In this document: positions 13,516 to 26,675 of the stretch, one piece after another
Position numbering within the stretch: position 1 is the first letter of the stretch
Layout of the letters: each line of letters begins with the position of its first letter
DNA from: Varroa destructor
Lineage: Eukaryota; Arthropoda; Arachnida; Mesostigmata; Varroidae
DNA length: 64,000 bases
Reading direction: 5' to 3'
NCBI RefSeq assembly: GCF_002443255.2
Contig: NW_019211455.1
Span: forward strand, 29,338,239 to 29,402,238
Translations under genes and position numbers: made by a program
Notes under the pieces: generated by a model
What the model was told of the DNA's origin: nothing
What the model saw: only the letters and a program-made list of their open reading frames with translations
Databases searched by the model: none

Positions 13516-13637
13516 GACGATATCCAGGCTATTCTATTCCAGCTCTGTGGCTGGAGGTCATCGAGAACTGACTATATTTATAACGTGCCATGGCAGTGCG
13601 TTGGCTTGGCGGGGTTCATTTCACTAATGAACAATCG
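13516..13637 (+). CDS. Candidate internal exon, unidentified
   Basis: The acceptor CTTCTGTGCGCAG opens a frame reading DDIQAILFQLCGWRSSRTDY, then NVPWQCVGLAGFISLMNN, and the donor is TCG|GTAACT. The exon would be 122 bases, beginning in phase 0 and ending in phase 2. The pyrimidine-rich acceptor and the mix of hydrophobic and Cys/Trp residues make it plausible. The frame stops almost directly after the donor, as expected of an exon. I do not recognise the sequence and no partner exon with matching phase was found nearby. Confidence 0.25.
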
Positions 13638-14610
13638 GTAACTAAAAGATCTGCCAGCTCGAAAACGAGGTGGCTCAACTGAAGAGTCATTTTCACAGCA
13701 GTAAGCAGCAAACAGAATATAGGAATTTTGTATTGCTATTAAGTAAGGCAAATGTTATATCATCTAAACATACGTTACCGTGTCTCATGGTTCCACTTTG
13801 ATCAATTAGGCCTAAAGCGATACGCCTATTGGTACCCAACAATCTGGCATTATTAAAGCCTTTTATATGCCCTAGAAGAAATAATCTTGGGGATGTGCTT
13901 TACTATAAATAGAGTTCGTTCCGAATATTACTCTGGGTTCTTGCAATTACAGAGCGAAAGAGAATCTGAATTCACAGCCAATCAGCTAACTTTTTATCAT
14001 TTTAAACCTCGCATACTATCGGTGAATGCGCGGCCTGATTGCATTACTTCCGTCAAACGATATATACTAACTCCAAGAGCTGGTCAAAGAGTTCAGTGAA
14101 AACCTGTGGGTATCGTCCGTAGACGGTGTTGTCAATACAGGCCAGGCAGGGAACCTTTCTGCCGGTGCACTTGCCAATGAGAGGCGCTATTTGGACAAAT
14201 ACTCAGCTAACATTGTCCAGATTGTTCGAGCTGGTAAATTTCCAGTTGAAATCATCCATTCTGAAACAGATATTGCTGAAAACGAAAATATCGCTTGAAT
14301 ATCGACAACAATTGTAATAACGAAATCGTTTAAGTGGCATTTGCACACCCACTTTACCCCCTCCTTAGTAGCGAAGCACGGTGCTGCGCCGTGCATTGTG
14401 TATGCTATTTTTCACTGTGTTCCATGGTCTAATGGTCGCAGCAGAACTGTATCAGGACTGACTGCGCATTTTATCAGTGATTTAGAAGATTTTGCATGAC
14501 GTTCCTTACTTTTTCGGTCCTATCTCTTTCTGTTATCGTCCAGTTCACTTCTTCCTGTCCAGGATAAGCGGAGATTAGCTTCATCATCTACGAACATCTG
14601 ACACATATGT

Positions 14611-14641
<31 letters not shown>

Positions 14642-16847
14642 AGGTCCCTATATACGCAACTTACTGCAACGGTGGCAGCGGCGGGGGATCGAGCAGCGAA
14701 TAGCGCCAGACCGGCGTCAAAGAAATCCCCGGCATCACCTAACGTCTCATCACCGTTGTATTGATCCTCGCATCCGTTTTCCACTTTGCAACGTCCTTTC
14801 GGATTTACTTTGTTGTTGCGGATTCTGCCGCCACCGATGCCGCTAGCCATCGTTTCACTCTTAGTAGGAACGCTCTGTGCGAAAAAAAAATGCTTCTTTC
14901 CAAACCACTGCTGCACCGAAAGCTTCCCCTCGACTCGTCCCTGGTTGCCCTACAACCACCTCTTTCTTCTTTCTCGTGCTTAGCTTTTTTACGAACAGGT
15001 AGTGATGGCATGGAGCCGAACCGAGGAAAGGTATGCGGATTTTTAAGCGTTTGGCGCTTTCCTATCATTTCGATCTGGCCATCTGACTGGTTGGACGACC
15101 CTTCATGTTTTACCCTATCCGCCTCACGCCTAACGCACAGCTACTCCCAGGCGAAATGGTCCCTTCTTGTGCTCCATGTTACAGCAGCAGAGAAAAAAGA
15201 ACGTGAAGGACAGAGAAAAAGCACAAGTCATCTGGTCTCTACCGCCGCCAGTGGGGCATAGCAGGAATGGCTGCAACTATTCAGATAGTAGTAGCAATAA
15301 CGAGAAAAACAGGCAGGCAAGTAGCGTCGGACACCACGCATCTCTGCTGATGCCTACAACCCTTTTCTCCGTTCCACTCAAGGACTGAATCCACACAGCG
15401 AGCATCTGAATGAAAGATGTTATCATCTCACCGTTCGCAGTTGCTGTCGTTGCGTCAGGATAAGGTACCTAGAGCTGCTCCTCACCTAGAACACTGGTTG
15501 CCGCCGTTGTGCTCGTTGAGCTCTCTATGAAGGCGTCACGGCAAAGTGGGACAGGAACATAGGCCTAGACGAATGGGAAAATGGTAGCGATGGAGATGCT
15601 GCTGGTGGTAGCAGCGCCGATGAAGGCGACGAGAAAGCGACGACTGGCGACTAGCGGCCATTGTCGCTGGCTAAAGCTCTGCGCCGTGCCTACTTAAAGG
15701 TCTATTGGCTGAAAATCTCTTCGACGGCGGCTCGGTGGCGCCTATCCCAGACCTTTGCCGCTCGTGTTATGGTTAGCCTTAACTATATGTTCCCTGCTAC
15801 CAGCCCAGATACAACTCAGCCCAATACAGCTCAGATCACTCGCCATATCTCCACCGACCTTCTGCCAGTCAGCTCATCATACAAAGAACACGCAACGCTG
15901 ATGGAGCGCGTCCTGAGCCGTATATCGCTTTTGAACTGCTGTCATGTTGTGTTTCGTGCACCCGTTTACCCAGTCGGCTGCTTGCTCTTTGCCGTTGTAA
16001 TATAGAAACAGCAATAGAAGCAACAACACTGACACACGCAACTGCAATTCTCACCAATCAATCCAAAAGGCAACACGGTTAACAGCTGTGGGAGGTCGAT
16101 GGACTCTTCGGAGAGACCACGCTTTATACGGAGCAAGGGGATACTAATATCCTGACACGCCCTGCGCATCTCGACCTAATACTGGTGAGCCACGCGTTCC
16201 ATGAAGTGTTCTTCACTGTCAACGTACGAACCACCCTACTGAGAACTCCTGCTCCGATCTTCTCCAGTTTTCTCATTGCTTCTGCTGCTCTCGTAGCTTC
16301 AACGATGTAACGCGATTATAGCATCGGGTTAATCATTGACGAGTCTCGTACACACTTAGAGGCACATACGACACGAGAGGGATCAAGATGTGTGCGCGAA
16401 GGATAGGATCAGACGAAAGAGCATGCAGAACTGAACCGGCCGTACTCAGCTGAAGTCGGTACACGAAATGCTTTTAAATCAATTTGCGCTACATCTGCGC
16501 AAAGACCCGGTCGCGTCGTTCACAGCAGATTCTATTGGAACCCGCTATCGTCCGGCGATTCACTATCTCTTCAGGATTCTTTCAGAGACGTTGCGACGAA
16601 TGCCTTGCACGCTTTGAGTAGGGCTCACTTGTTTAACCGCCACGATCCTTATCACTATAACTTTGATCGAGAAGAGAAATGATCTGACTGTGTTACTCAG
16701 ACAATTCGTTCTGCTTCAATTTGTTATTAGGATTCCAGGAGGTGACGAAAGCCCAAGATGTCTCCGCTGTTATTGACGATAGTGTTGTGAAACTTGAAAT
16801 ATATAGGCCCGTTGTAATTGCTTCAAAAATCCCTTCTTCAGACCTAT
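13638..16847. other. Intergenic or intronic stretch, GC-richer from about 14.6 kb
   Basis: Contains the longest ORF of the window, 14761-15261 (+), overlapped by open frames on both strands in a CAG/CGG-rich block; it resembles no known protein. A 6-base hairpin, GCACGG/CCGTGC, lies at 14376-14394. Confidence 0.4.
14611..14636 (+). repeat. (CA)13 microsatellite
   Basis: Uninterrupted CA dinucleotides at the start of a GC-richer block. Confidence 0.95.
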
Positions 16848-17063
16848 TTACAGTTCTAGGCCCTGGACAGTTTCGTGAAGTTTGCCATTTAGCATGGTGA
16901 TTTTATCCAATTCGGCAGTACGTTTGTTGAGCAGGACGTGCACTGCACGGTATATAGAGAGCATAGTCGATATTTGAAGTCGTTCCGTCTCGTAATACAT
17001 TTGTTCGTATGTATACCCTGTATGTTCTGCCTTAATCGCACGACATTGCATATACTTCCCGTC
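16848..17063 (-). CDS. Candidate exon with a coiled-coil-like end, unidentified
   Basis: A possible acceptor, TGTGTGTCAG, at 17064-17065 opens a frame reading DGKYMQCRAIKAEHTGYTYE, then QMYYETERLQISTMLSIYRA, then a heptad-like end with LLNKRTAELDKITMLNGKLH, closing at a TAA (16848-16850). A GTAAAT donor at 16851 would allow splicing just before the stop. Charged residues and Leu spacing fit a short coiled coil. Codon third positions are varied, as in coding sequence. The family is unknown to me; it could equally be a transposon-derived piece. Confidence 0.3.
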   Translation of the reverse strand, partial: DGKYMQCRAIKAEHTGYTYEQMYYETERLQISTMLSIYRAVHVLLNKRTAELDKITMLNGKLHETVQGLEL

Positions 17064-17526
17064 CTGACACACAAGGTTGACTGCAATTCGAGCAATCCCT
17101 ACAATACAGGCTTTGCAGGCGACGAATTGGAGAGGAACGCCTAGAGGGCTGGGCAGCACAGACGGCTTTATCTGTTTGGCCTGATTAAACGATCACATTA
17201 ATAGGCACGCAGAGATATACACTTAAATCCTGCTCGACCGAACTCCATGGCCATCCCGGACGGACTCCCCCTTCGGAGCTTCTAGGTCTTAGGCAAAGAG
17301 CTTAGTGAGTTGTCCACGGAACAAACACGCAATACCCGTATGACAATGGCAGTAATGGACAACAGCCTTGACACGCTACATTACGCACGTCGTAAGTGCA
17401 GCTTAGGCCTGAAAAATCAGATGGCCTAAATGCTTCTGCTAGCGAATGAACGTTTCATATCTATAAGCAAGTTGGTGTTCACTTAATGACTTTAGTGGAT
17501 ATTTATGAGTGACGTAATATTATCGC

Positions 17527-17545
17527 TATATATATATATATATAT
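17527..17545 (+). repeat. (TA)n microsatellite
   Basis: 19 bases of alternating TA. Confidence 0.9.
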
Positions 17546-18602
17546 GATGATTTTCGTCACAGAAAAGGATACAGTCACGGAAAAATGACAGCAACTTTGA
17601 CAACGTTGACGAATGAATTTTTAGTTTTTGTTGTCCGTAGTTGCAATTTTGCGCGTGGCCGCAGTGGAAAAATGTCGTAGAGTCCAAAAAGAATCATTTT
17701 GGAAAAAGGGTCTAGAACGAAAAGGTCTATGTATTCCCCGGTATTACCGGAGCTTACCGTAAAGCCTGTTCGTCTCGTGTGCGCACTTTCTCGGATACCG
17801 CAACTGAATGTGGCCAGCAAAATTTGCCTTATCCGATGTTTTGTATATACTAATCAATTAAAAAGTCAATTTAATTCGAAACAACAGACTTGTAATAGAG
17901 CAAATAAATATAATCAAGTGACCCGTAAACCTGCAGGAAATTTCTTCGTACAAAAATTTAAAGGACAACATTTTCTATATAGATTAATCATAGCTTACAT
18001 GAGAATTCTGCCTACAGCCGCAATTGACAGGATTGACAAATCAAGCTGACTAACTCACACTCCTCCGGAAAGGGGGGACGGCCAACCTAACTGCTCTTTA
18101 CATAGAAATTCGGGCTGTTTTTCCCTCGTCAAAATGCATTCGGGGCCGGCGAATGTAAAAGTTTCTCAATAGAATAGTACTTTATAACAAGTTATTAATA
18201 AAGAACTCAATCTATCCAGTGGATATGTGCGAGCTTTCTTTTCCTTTGTTTTTTTCCTGTGATTGAAATTGGTTTTTATTGCTTCTTCAGTTATTTTAAC
18301 AGTATATTGTTTACAAAATCTGCTTCAACTCCTTTCACAAGCACTTCTTCATTGATGGGCAATATGTGGATAGCAATGGAAAAATAAATTCGAATCCTCT
18401 CGGTGATGAACAGGCCACGAGAAGGCGGTAGCAGGAATAATTGATACTGAAGATCGAGCCAATTAATATGTATCCAAACGACATTATGAACTGCCTAGAC
18501 AAGATCAGCACGATCTCATATAAACACACACATACAGCTTCAATAATTTAACAAAACACGTGCGAGTCGTGCCGTCGTTGCTGTTCTCTCAGAGCTGACG
18601 AG

Positions 18603-18623
18603 TTTTTTTTTTTTTTTTTTTTT
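18603..18623 (+). repeat. Poly-T run (21)
   Basis: Uninterrupted T run; it could be the A tail of a minus-strand retroposed sequence, but nothing upstream was recognised. Confidence 0.95.
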
Positions 18624-19770
18624 GAAGAAGACTTGAGTGATCGTATTTTTTCGCCGTTCGATTCAGCATAGTAATGCCGATCTAGCGTTAGCCAATGAGT
18701 GCCTGGTGGGACTGTTTGGACGCCTGTCTCGTAATCCAAATGCCGTTAAGATGAGCTCGCTTTCCTTTGTTGCGTTGAACTTTTTAGAAGGGAGACACAG
18801 TTCTATTAAAGACGATCTTTAAATAATAACTCATCTTCCACTTCCAACAATTAAAATGCAGGCATGAAATAAGTGAGTTTTGTGTATCTAGGTATAGTAA
18901 ACAAGGTAAAAATGTTAGCGTAACAAAGCAACGTCCCAGTGAGACATAATATTTTCATAGGGTAACTTTATCACTTAACAATCCTACGAAGTTGCGTGCT
19001 ATAGTTCGAGATATGGTTAGCAAGTGCATACATTTTATTATTACCGACATTCACCCAACTAAAATTGTAATACATCTAATCTTTCTGTCAAGCATATTAG
19101 CAAAATCAATTTCAGGAAGGAGAAAAGTAGAGCGTTGTTGAAAACAGGCTCAAGTGTACTAGAACTCTGGTTATTTAAATGACATGAACAGTGAAAAGAA
19201 GTAACGTATGTATATGTTACGTTATGACGAAAACCCGATCTAGTATCCTTCAGAACGTACGGCTTTGCCCAACCGACCACCGGGTTGAATACGGCTCTCT
19301 CTCTGTTCGATTATTTTTACCACCGTTCTAATTAGCAACCAAAGTGTCTTTCGGTAGAAATGATCAAATCAAATGTAATGCTAAAATACTCGTAGTTGCA
19401 TCAATATTACGATACGAGGACCCACTTGCCTAACTATGAATCGTACTTAATAGACACGTATAAAAGATGCCTGAAAATAACCAGCGCCGAACAGTCGGGC
19501 TTGTGCTGAACCTTTTTAGGACGTTATCTAACTACTATAAATGGGCTTCAAGTTTGCGTGCCCAAATCATACTGGTCTCCATTGTATACATAGAATATAT
19601 TATGAAATGACTGAGAACGCTTTTGTATAAGTTCTTTCCTTCACAGCGCTTACTTGCGGCTGCTGTCACGGCAATTAAACAACTATAACAGCTTACTGAT
19701 AGTTTGACGGTGCGTTAAGGCATCAAAGGAAAAACATTTATACTTCAACGGTGAAGCTAGAACAGATTAG

Positions 19771-19845
19771 AAGGCAACACGCGTGGAAGTTTGGTATATT
19801 GACCCTCATGCCAGTGATGCCTCAACTCAACGCTTTGTTAACGAG
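19771..19845 (+). CDS. Candidate internal exon (25 codons), unidentified
   Basis: After an acceptor ending GATTAG the sequence stays open as KATRVEVWYIDPHASD, ASTQRFVNE and ends at a near-perfect donor, GAG|GTAAGC. Both borders are phase 0, giving exactly 25 codons. The residue mix looks protein-like and the donor is one of the best in the window. The polypyrimidine tract before the acceptor is poor. The frame also continues past the donor for about 20 codons to a stop, so it could be part of an unspliced old element; the hAT remnant begins about 650 bases downstream. I do not recognise the product. Confidence 0.3.
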
Positions 19846-20490
19846 GTAAGCCGCGTTATCGCTTCAGTTGGTAAGAAAAATATCAGCAATAACCGACTTT
19901 ATTCATTCGTTCAATAAGACAGGAGTATATGTTATTAGTGAAAAGATTTAATTTCCACCATAACTATTATGTGAATATATATTATAGAATTATATAAATT
20001 CAGCGTTCGGAAGTTTCAAACACGGTCGCTGCACCAAGCGTGTGTAGTATGCAAAATACATTTAGGTTTCTTATAACTTACCGAGCAAAGACTTGATCAA
20101 GACGAAGCACCGCGGTCGCGAGGGGCTGCGCCATTATAAGAGACGCCAGATGAAAAAGTTGTCACTTGAGTCAAAGCCTTCAAGATCCGATAAGGTTGTC
20201 ACAAAATTTGTAGCCTTTTTTGGCCAAAGCTATTAGAAGGCTTTTCATTCCTTTGTCGATTCGACCTAAGCAAAAACAAATATGGAGGTCCCCTCTGTAA
20301 CGAGTAAAGCAATGAATAGGACGCGAATATAATACAGCATGAATAGGCTGGCCTCAGAACTGTACTTTTTTAAAGAACGAAAACACTTTCTTCTGTTCTA
20401 CGTCCGAAGTAAGAATACACTTCTTAGAGCTTGCGCTCATTGGACCCGACTTTGCTTGCGCTCAGCGTCTGAGATTTCAATTTTTGGTTG

Positions 20491-20885
20491 TAAGACGACC
20501 CATTTAGGCCCAATGCGAATCCATAAAAAGGACGATCGAGAACCGCATGGCGGCGGAAACCACATTTTTGTTAAATCTTGAATCGATTCTAGAGGACTTT
20601 TTCGCTATTACCATTGATGGAGCATCTGTAATGAACGGCCTATACCGAAAGTAGCCAGAAGACGGAAGCATGGTTCACGCTGTGAACAAATACTCCGTGC
20701 CCGACACAGGCAGAACTTCTTAAAGACGAAGTCGACAGCTATTACAACGATGGAAAAGTAGACGCGTAAGATTCTGATGGGGACAATAATTCGTATGAAT
20801 ACGCAGATTCAATTTTAAGGCTGTATATAAATGATGTGCCAAAAACCCTCAACAAAGGCTACAACGAATCCTTCTCAACTCATTA
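20491..20885 (+). mobile_element. Decayed hAT-superfamily transposase
   Basis: Three reading frames joined by frameshifts give the conserved order of a hAT transposase core. First, at about 20491-20540, comes KTTHLGPMRIHKK, like the family's '(F)NLGLVRI' segment. Next, 20544-20654 reads ETTFLLNLESILEDFF, then AITIDGASVMNGLYRK up to a TAG stop; AITxDGAxVM is the hAT hallmark around a catalytic Asp. After the stop, EDGSMVHAVNKYSVPD aligns with the 'CxAHxxHLAVxDVLY' region. Finally, 20718-20885 holds an acidic stretch and LNKGYNESFSTH, like the segment before the RW motif. At least three stops and two frameshifts make it inactive. Similarity may continue weakly to about 21060. I saw no terminal inverted repeats or target duplication. 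The family assignment is from memory of hAT motifs and rests mainly on the order of motifs. Confidence 0.6.
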
Positions 20886-23800
20886 GTTTTCCAAATTCAA
20901 CAAAAACTAACAAAGCAGCGGTTTGTAGAGTTTCGCCACCAGGCGAAATGGACACAAGACACAACTGCGGGTTTACTTTTCCAACGTGAACCGTGACCAG
21001 ACCAAAAGGATGGCGGTCATTTTGACCCAGGCGTAGAGAACTTCTTGCGCGTGAAGACCAACTTATACGAATCCATCTACCAATCGCACGCGATTTGAAC
21101 TTTTCATATCCAATTCTTCGAAGGGTGGAAACTAGAAACAATATGTAGGCAGTTGCGGTCTCTAGCGTACTATCTAGTAGGCGTCGATGCGGGCTTAACC
21201 GGTCCGACGTAAAAACAGAGACCTAACAAGAACCTCAAAAGCCATGTATTGTGGCCGACATTCGGACGACCGTGAACGTTTCTAAAACATGTACATGAGA
21301 AACAATATACGACGCAAGCGTGAAAAGAAAAATAGCCAACAAAACTGTAGAAGCTGCGAAACAACGAACACTGCTTCACATAGAGTTCGCTTAATTTTCA
21401 CAGGTAGATTAGATAAAACGTAGTTAAATATTATTGTTCCATTTACAATTCAGGTTTAAGGACATCGAATTAACATAGCGTACTTTAAAATCTCGATAAA
21501 TTTTCTTGTGAAGATGACAAGCTGGCCTACCAGCTTTGCATACATAATTAACAATTAGGACATTCATTCCACTGTACTTTATGCGTTCGGTCAATGTTGG
21601 CTGCTGGCCTCCCGTTGTTTGTTACGATGACGCGACAACATAATTCAGTGACGAAAAAGGGTAGTTACAATGCTCTGCCTGAAAAATATGGCTGTACACG
21701 TTTGCGCAGCTACAGCAGTATAGCATGGCAATACCTGCATCGCTAGAAAAATACCGGTGCAGAATAGTAGATATTTATGACAATGATGGAAGTCCTATTG
21801 ATTTATAGTAATCGTTGCTTTTTTAAACGCACTTCTTGGGTGAATACAGCTTGAATTATTAAGTGATGCACCAAACTTCTTATAAGGCGTCGTAAATATA
21901 ATTGCGTGTTCTCCTCTGAGATTATTGTATATAATTATTCTCATGTATGTATTATTGTCCATTATCTAGAAACTGTGCCCTCGATTACTGTTTCTCACTT
22001 CCTTAGCATTGTTGAAGTTCTGGAATAGGTCCGTTTCACCAAATTCGAGACGTTGTCGAATTTTAATAGCAAAGGCCCATATAAATATGCTCCTTGATTT
22101 CATTATGGTTTAGGCGGGCAAATTCGAAATCCACTGCTAGCCAAGTAATAGTTGTCATGTGCGGTGCAGTAGTGGTCTGAAAGGGTCCGTAACTATACCG
22201 AAGCTGGTGAAGTGAGCTTGGTGCTGCAGCAGACGAATGGATGTTAGGAGGGAAACGAACGGGAGACTCGAAACAGCCCTTTCAAGCCGGGAACTAGTAA
22301 AACAGGTTGAAGCTAGTAACCGTGAGGATGCAAGGGACCTAACCAGCCGCACTAACAGCCATCAACGAGGAGGCGAGCAACGACGACCGCTATTACTTCG
22401 GCAGTAGCTGCAATGGAGAAGAACATTTGGTCCTCGCGGTCCCTTTTTCTGCTTTTTGCTTGACGTTGACGCCACCCGAAGTCAGCTCGTTCGTCCCTAC
22501 TGCGCGCATTGAGATGAAGAAACCTTTCAATCATTCCTTACGTACGGGGCGAGCCCTGGCGGTAGTGGTTGCAGCACACTGCCATTATTCCTGACAGCGA
22601 AGGCAAAAGTGTATGCCAGGGCAATGGCAGTACGAGCAGCAGCATTCTCCACTTAGCCACGCTCAAACTGACTGGTCGAGACCCACGGTTCGCACGATGC
22701 ATTGCGGAAGAGAGCGAGAAAAAGAGTGTTATAGTTGCTTCATCCACCGTCAGACCGATCTGGGCAGGGCCCTTAAAGCAGGCAAAGCCGAGCCATCGCC
22801 GCGCCGACCGCGTCAGATGCTTTGAGCGCCTTTATTTTTGAAGACGGCGGCAGCGAAGGTTGAAATAGTTGAGAGGCGCCCGAAGAGAGGGTCCTCACAG
22901 ACAGACGCAAAAATACGAAGAAGAGTGCTCTTTTTCTGTGTACTGTTGCTAGCGTGGCGGTCGTCCCCTCCACCACGACCATGCCAAACCATCACAAAAA
23001 CTGCAACGGAGGGCAACTGGGTGCCGGTAGCCTCTTCATATTTCACTTCTGCCTAACCTTTGCCCCTTCCAATCCCCTTTAAGCGCCTGTAAAATGACCC
23101 GCTTTTAGCCCCTGTCATTTTGCCTAAGCTACCTTATTGCGTCTTCTCTGTATCTTTTTGCCATCAAACAGACTTTTCTTAGTCAATCGAAGCGTAACAA
23201 TGGCACCGCAAGACCACGTCAGAAGTTGCTGTCGGCTTGCCTAGTTAACTCTTCCTGGCATACAACTGTTAACTTTAACTCTACGTCAATGTTGCCAGAT
23301 TATCTACTATAGCTGCCTCAGTTATTTCAATACGCACGAAAGACGACTAACGGGCAGACAGACGGCGAAGTAAACGATATACATATACCTGCCCGTGGCA
23401 TGGTAGAATCATCATAACAATAATTATCAATTCTAATTTGAAATGCTAGTTCCTGAAGCGGTTTTGAAAATCTTAAATAGTTCCCTGAAGGTATAAGGGC
23501 TTTCCCAATCTTCCCCTTTAACCCCCACGATACGTTGCACAGGCACCGATCGAATTCAGCGTCAGGGAAACTTGAGCCCGTCTCTGCTCTCGGTCTGTGA
23601 CAATAATGTTTACCTATGCCGAGTACTGCATGTGCCTGAACTGCTGCGTCTCTGGCCAGCCCGCTATATATTATAAATTCACCGACTACCTCTCCACAGA
23701 TGACTAAACCCTAATTCCATCTATAGCGCTTACCCTAGACATGGCTATCCGTTTTCTCCAATATCCCCTTCTTATTTTCGTATTATACTCCTTTCTCAGT

Positions 23801-24711
23801 GTCCTTGTTGTTGTCGTCTGCATTCGTTCTCTCTCTTACTGACTCCATGGATGAGACGGGCGGTGGACAGGATGACAATACACAAACGGAACAGCTGTTA
23901 GGCAACAGTGGCAGTAGCAGCAGGATTTATTAATGAACGAATGATCTGGGGGACGGATTAATAATACACGACAGAACATCGTTGAGGGTAGTAGTGACTG
24001 TGCATGCTATGACCGCCGATGACGCTTTGGGAGTCGCACGATCGCTGGACCAGGGAGACAAAGTGGCCTTAAACGTAAGTATTGAAACAGGAGGTGGAGG
24101 GACGTCGAACTATTTGTGTAGAGGCATTTGGTTGAGCTCCCGAAGTGGACGAATGTGGCAATGGAATCAACAATGAAGGCTGAACGAATGAAAGCATTGT
24201 TGTTAAAAGAACCCTCACCAATAGATATCGACGCGAAGCTGCCGAGGAAGACAGTACGGCCGTAGTAAATATAGTCGGTGTCAGCTCACACCCAAAACTT
24301 GCTAGTCGATGGACACTTCCAGCCTTTTCACGTAAACAGAAGGAACCTGAAGTCCAAAGTCGAATGGACAATTCGTAATTCCGCTCACATGCTAACGCAG
24401 ATCTTATAGAAACGAAAAAGCCCTTGTTTACTTCTGTTATAAACACTAATTTGCTGATTGTTGGTGAGATCAATGGGCAGAGATGAACAAAAAAAATTAG
24501 TGCTGTTCAATGGATGCAAGGCTCCTAGATGCTTATTAGAGAGAATATCTAATCCGTCGTTTTAGAGGATTAATCAAGTCTATCAATAGGGACATTGTCA
24601 GCTTTCGCCTGTATCATTTCTGAATTTTTAAGATCATGGGTCCGAGGTGATATACGTAATCGACCCTCACGAAGGACGATGAGATGATTAGTCTTTCCGA
24701 AGTAAATTCAG

Positions 24712-24728
24712 TATATATATATATATAT
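24712..24728 (+). repeat. (TA)n microsatellite
   Basis: 17 bases of alternating TA. Confidence 0.9.
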
Positions 24729-26057
24729 CCTGTAAGTTGTTTGTATACTTTGCTGTACTGTAGCAGTGTAGTACCATCTTTTCGCAGTTTAGATTCGCAG
24801 TTTTTCTCTGCAGCCAGCCTATTCATTCAGTTTTTATTCAGGAAGTAGCGGTTGGGATTTGATGTATACGTGTCATGGCATAAGTGTGATCATCAGGGAA
24901 AGGCAAGCGCTTGCACCCTCGTCATAACACGGAGACAAAAGCGCCTGCAGGCCTTTGAGAAAATGGCGCGTTTCTTTTGTGACCATGAATAATTATAACG
25001 CCAACCTATCGATTCATCAAAAATACTGGAACCCATGGAACGTGTAATCCTCATCCCTGAATGCATTATATTAGCTCGAGGATGACCCTTCGAGTATTAC
25101 TCGTATAATTTTGGGCCATGGAAAGGTCATGAAGGGCCCAAATAAGATCGCGCAGCTATTTCCTTCGTCAGATATAAGGCAATTTAAATTCACCCATGCG
25201 GCCGGTGCTATTTATTGTTTTATTATGTTTATTAAATTTATGTGGTAAGTAATCTTACCCTTTGGATATAAATATGTAATTGTTCTTATTATTGTTTCAA
25301 CTATTCTTTGAATGAAGCCGCACTCTGAACATACCATATATCGAATCACGCATCAGTCAGTGCTTATCTTATTCTGGTTTGCCCCAATGCCGAGGGTTCT
25401 ATATCCGGTCAAGTTCAAAAAAATGTTGAAAACCCACATATTCCGTTATGATAATTTGATAAGTTCATAGCTATAAGTAAATGCGCCTGTCTACAATGAA
25501 ACAGAATTATTACGAAGTTCTTAGAAATTACCATGTGCGGTAATCAAATTAGTTAGAATAATATTTGCAGTGATATACGTTGGGTAAGTTTTATTTTAAT
25601 ATGATGAGTCAATAAAACAAGGAGCGGTTGCACGGAAGTAGAGCATTGTGGCTTTTACTTGCCAAAAATGAAGTAATCCTTGTTATAGTTCTAAAAAAAG
25701 AAACGTGATCGACAGGGCCAACAGCAACAGAACCACACGCTTACACGCAAAGCGTGGCTGCCTTTGTTATGATCTTCACGGCACGTGCATACGGTCACAC
25801 CGGACACAGAAATTAATTTCATTGTTGGCCGAAAAGTAATACCAAGATCTATATCTGCGTGTTTGTCACGTACATACACACACGCATGTACATACTCAAA
25901 TACAAATACACAGTTGTGGAAATGATGATGATGATCACTGTGGCTCTATGCCAAGTTGAAAATGATATAAAGTGGATGGTAAATTCTACTTCGGACATTG
26001 ATCAAGACATTGTAACCGTTATACGAAGCATAAAAAATAGAATTATAAATTAAGTTC

Positions 26058-26080
26058 TTTTTTTTTTTTTTTTTTTTTTT
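26058..26080 (+). repeat. Poly-T run (23) with AATAAA on the other strand
   Basis: On the minus strand AATAAA runs directly into the A run. The site lies about 600 bases past the stop of the cuticle-like gene. A poly(A) signal of that gene or a retroposon tail are both possible. Confidence 0.9.
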
Positions 26081-26675
26081 ATTTCATACTATCGTAAAGA
26101 GCGCTTGACGCTTTTTATAACATATTACGAATGTGTCGACCCTAATGCAAAGTGTGTACATTATGTAATAATGTATAGCACATCATATATTAATCGTAGA
26201 TTGTTACGTTATGTATCACAAGAGAGCATGATGTAGACGGAAAAAACAAAAGTAGACAAGCGATTTTTCAAAGTAGAAAATTTGGACTTTGCCTTGTGAA
26301 GTGAGCATCGTAACATGGCCATCTATACATTGTTGCCCCATCTAACATAATTATCATAGCGTCTATACAATAAAACATACGATATCACTTTGCTCTCATT
26401 CATCAAATAACACTAAATATTCAAGAAGGATTAGATACAATTTCATCTCCTCGGAGTAAATTCTCTTTATCTTTGGGACTCTCCCCCAATACATCTACAT
26501 ATAAAAAACGATTGGGCCTTTGGAAACCACTTTACTATGGATTTCAAGAGTGAGGAGCAGACTGGCTACTTCTTTTAGCCCATTTTCTTTTGAGAACCCT
26601 TTTACAAAGCTCCGACTTCGACAGCTGTTTAAGCTTATTTTTGTCTGAGCGCTTCGCCGAATCGGCTGACGGCTA

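Larger units (their letters stand above)
17064..19770. other. AT-rich stretch, nothing recognised
   Basis: Holds a TA microsatellite and a poly-T run. ORFs here are short and have no supporting splice sites. Confidence 0.4.
20886..26675. other. Stretch after the hAT remnant, no supported gene
   Basis: 20886-21060 may hold the degraded continuation of the hAT transposase. From 22.1 to 24.2 kb a GC-richer block has overlapping ORFs. 24069-24473 (-) is 134 codons long and not recognised. Near 25.9-26.05 kb a short frame ends ENDIKWMVNSTSDIDQDIVT plus a basic tail just before a poly-T run, which could be an element end. Confidence 0.35.

Noticed and set aside
14420..14445. ATGGTCTAATGGTCGC resembling a tRNA A box
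   Set aside because: No B box or cloverleaf follows at the right distance.
14761..15261. Longest ORF, 166 codons (+)
   Set aside because: Overlapped by open frames on both strands in a simple-sequence-rich block; no domain, splice or start support.
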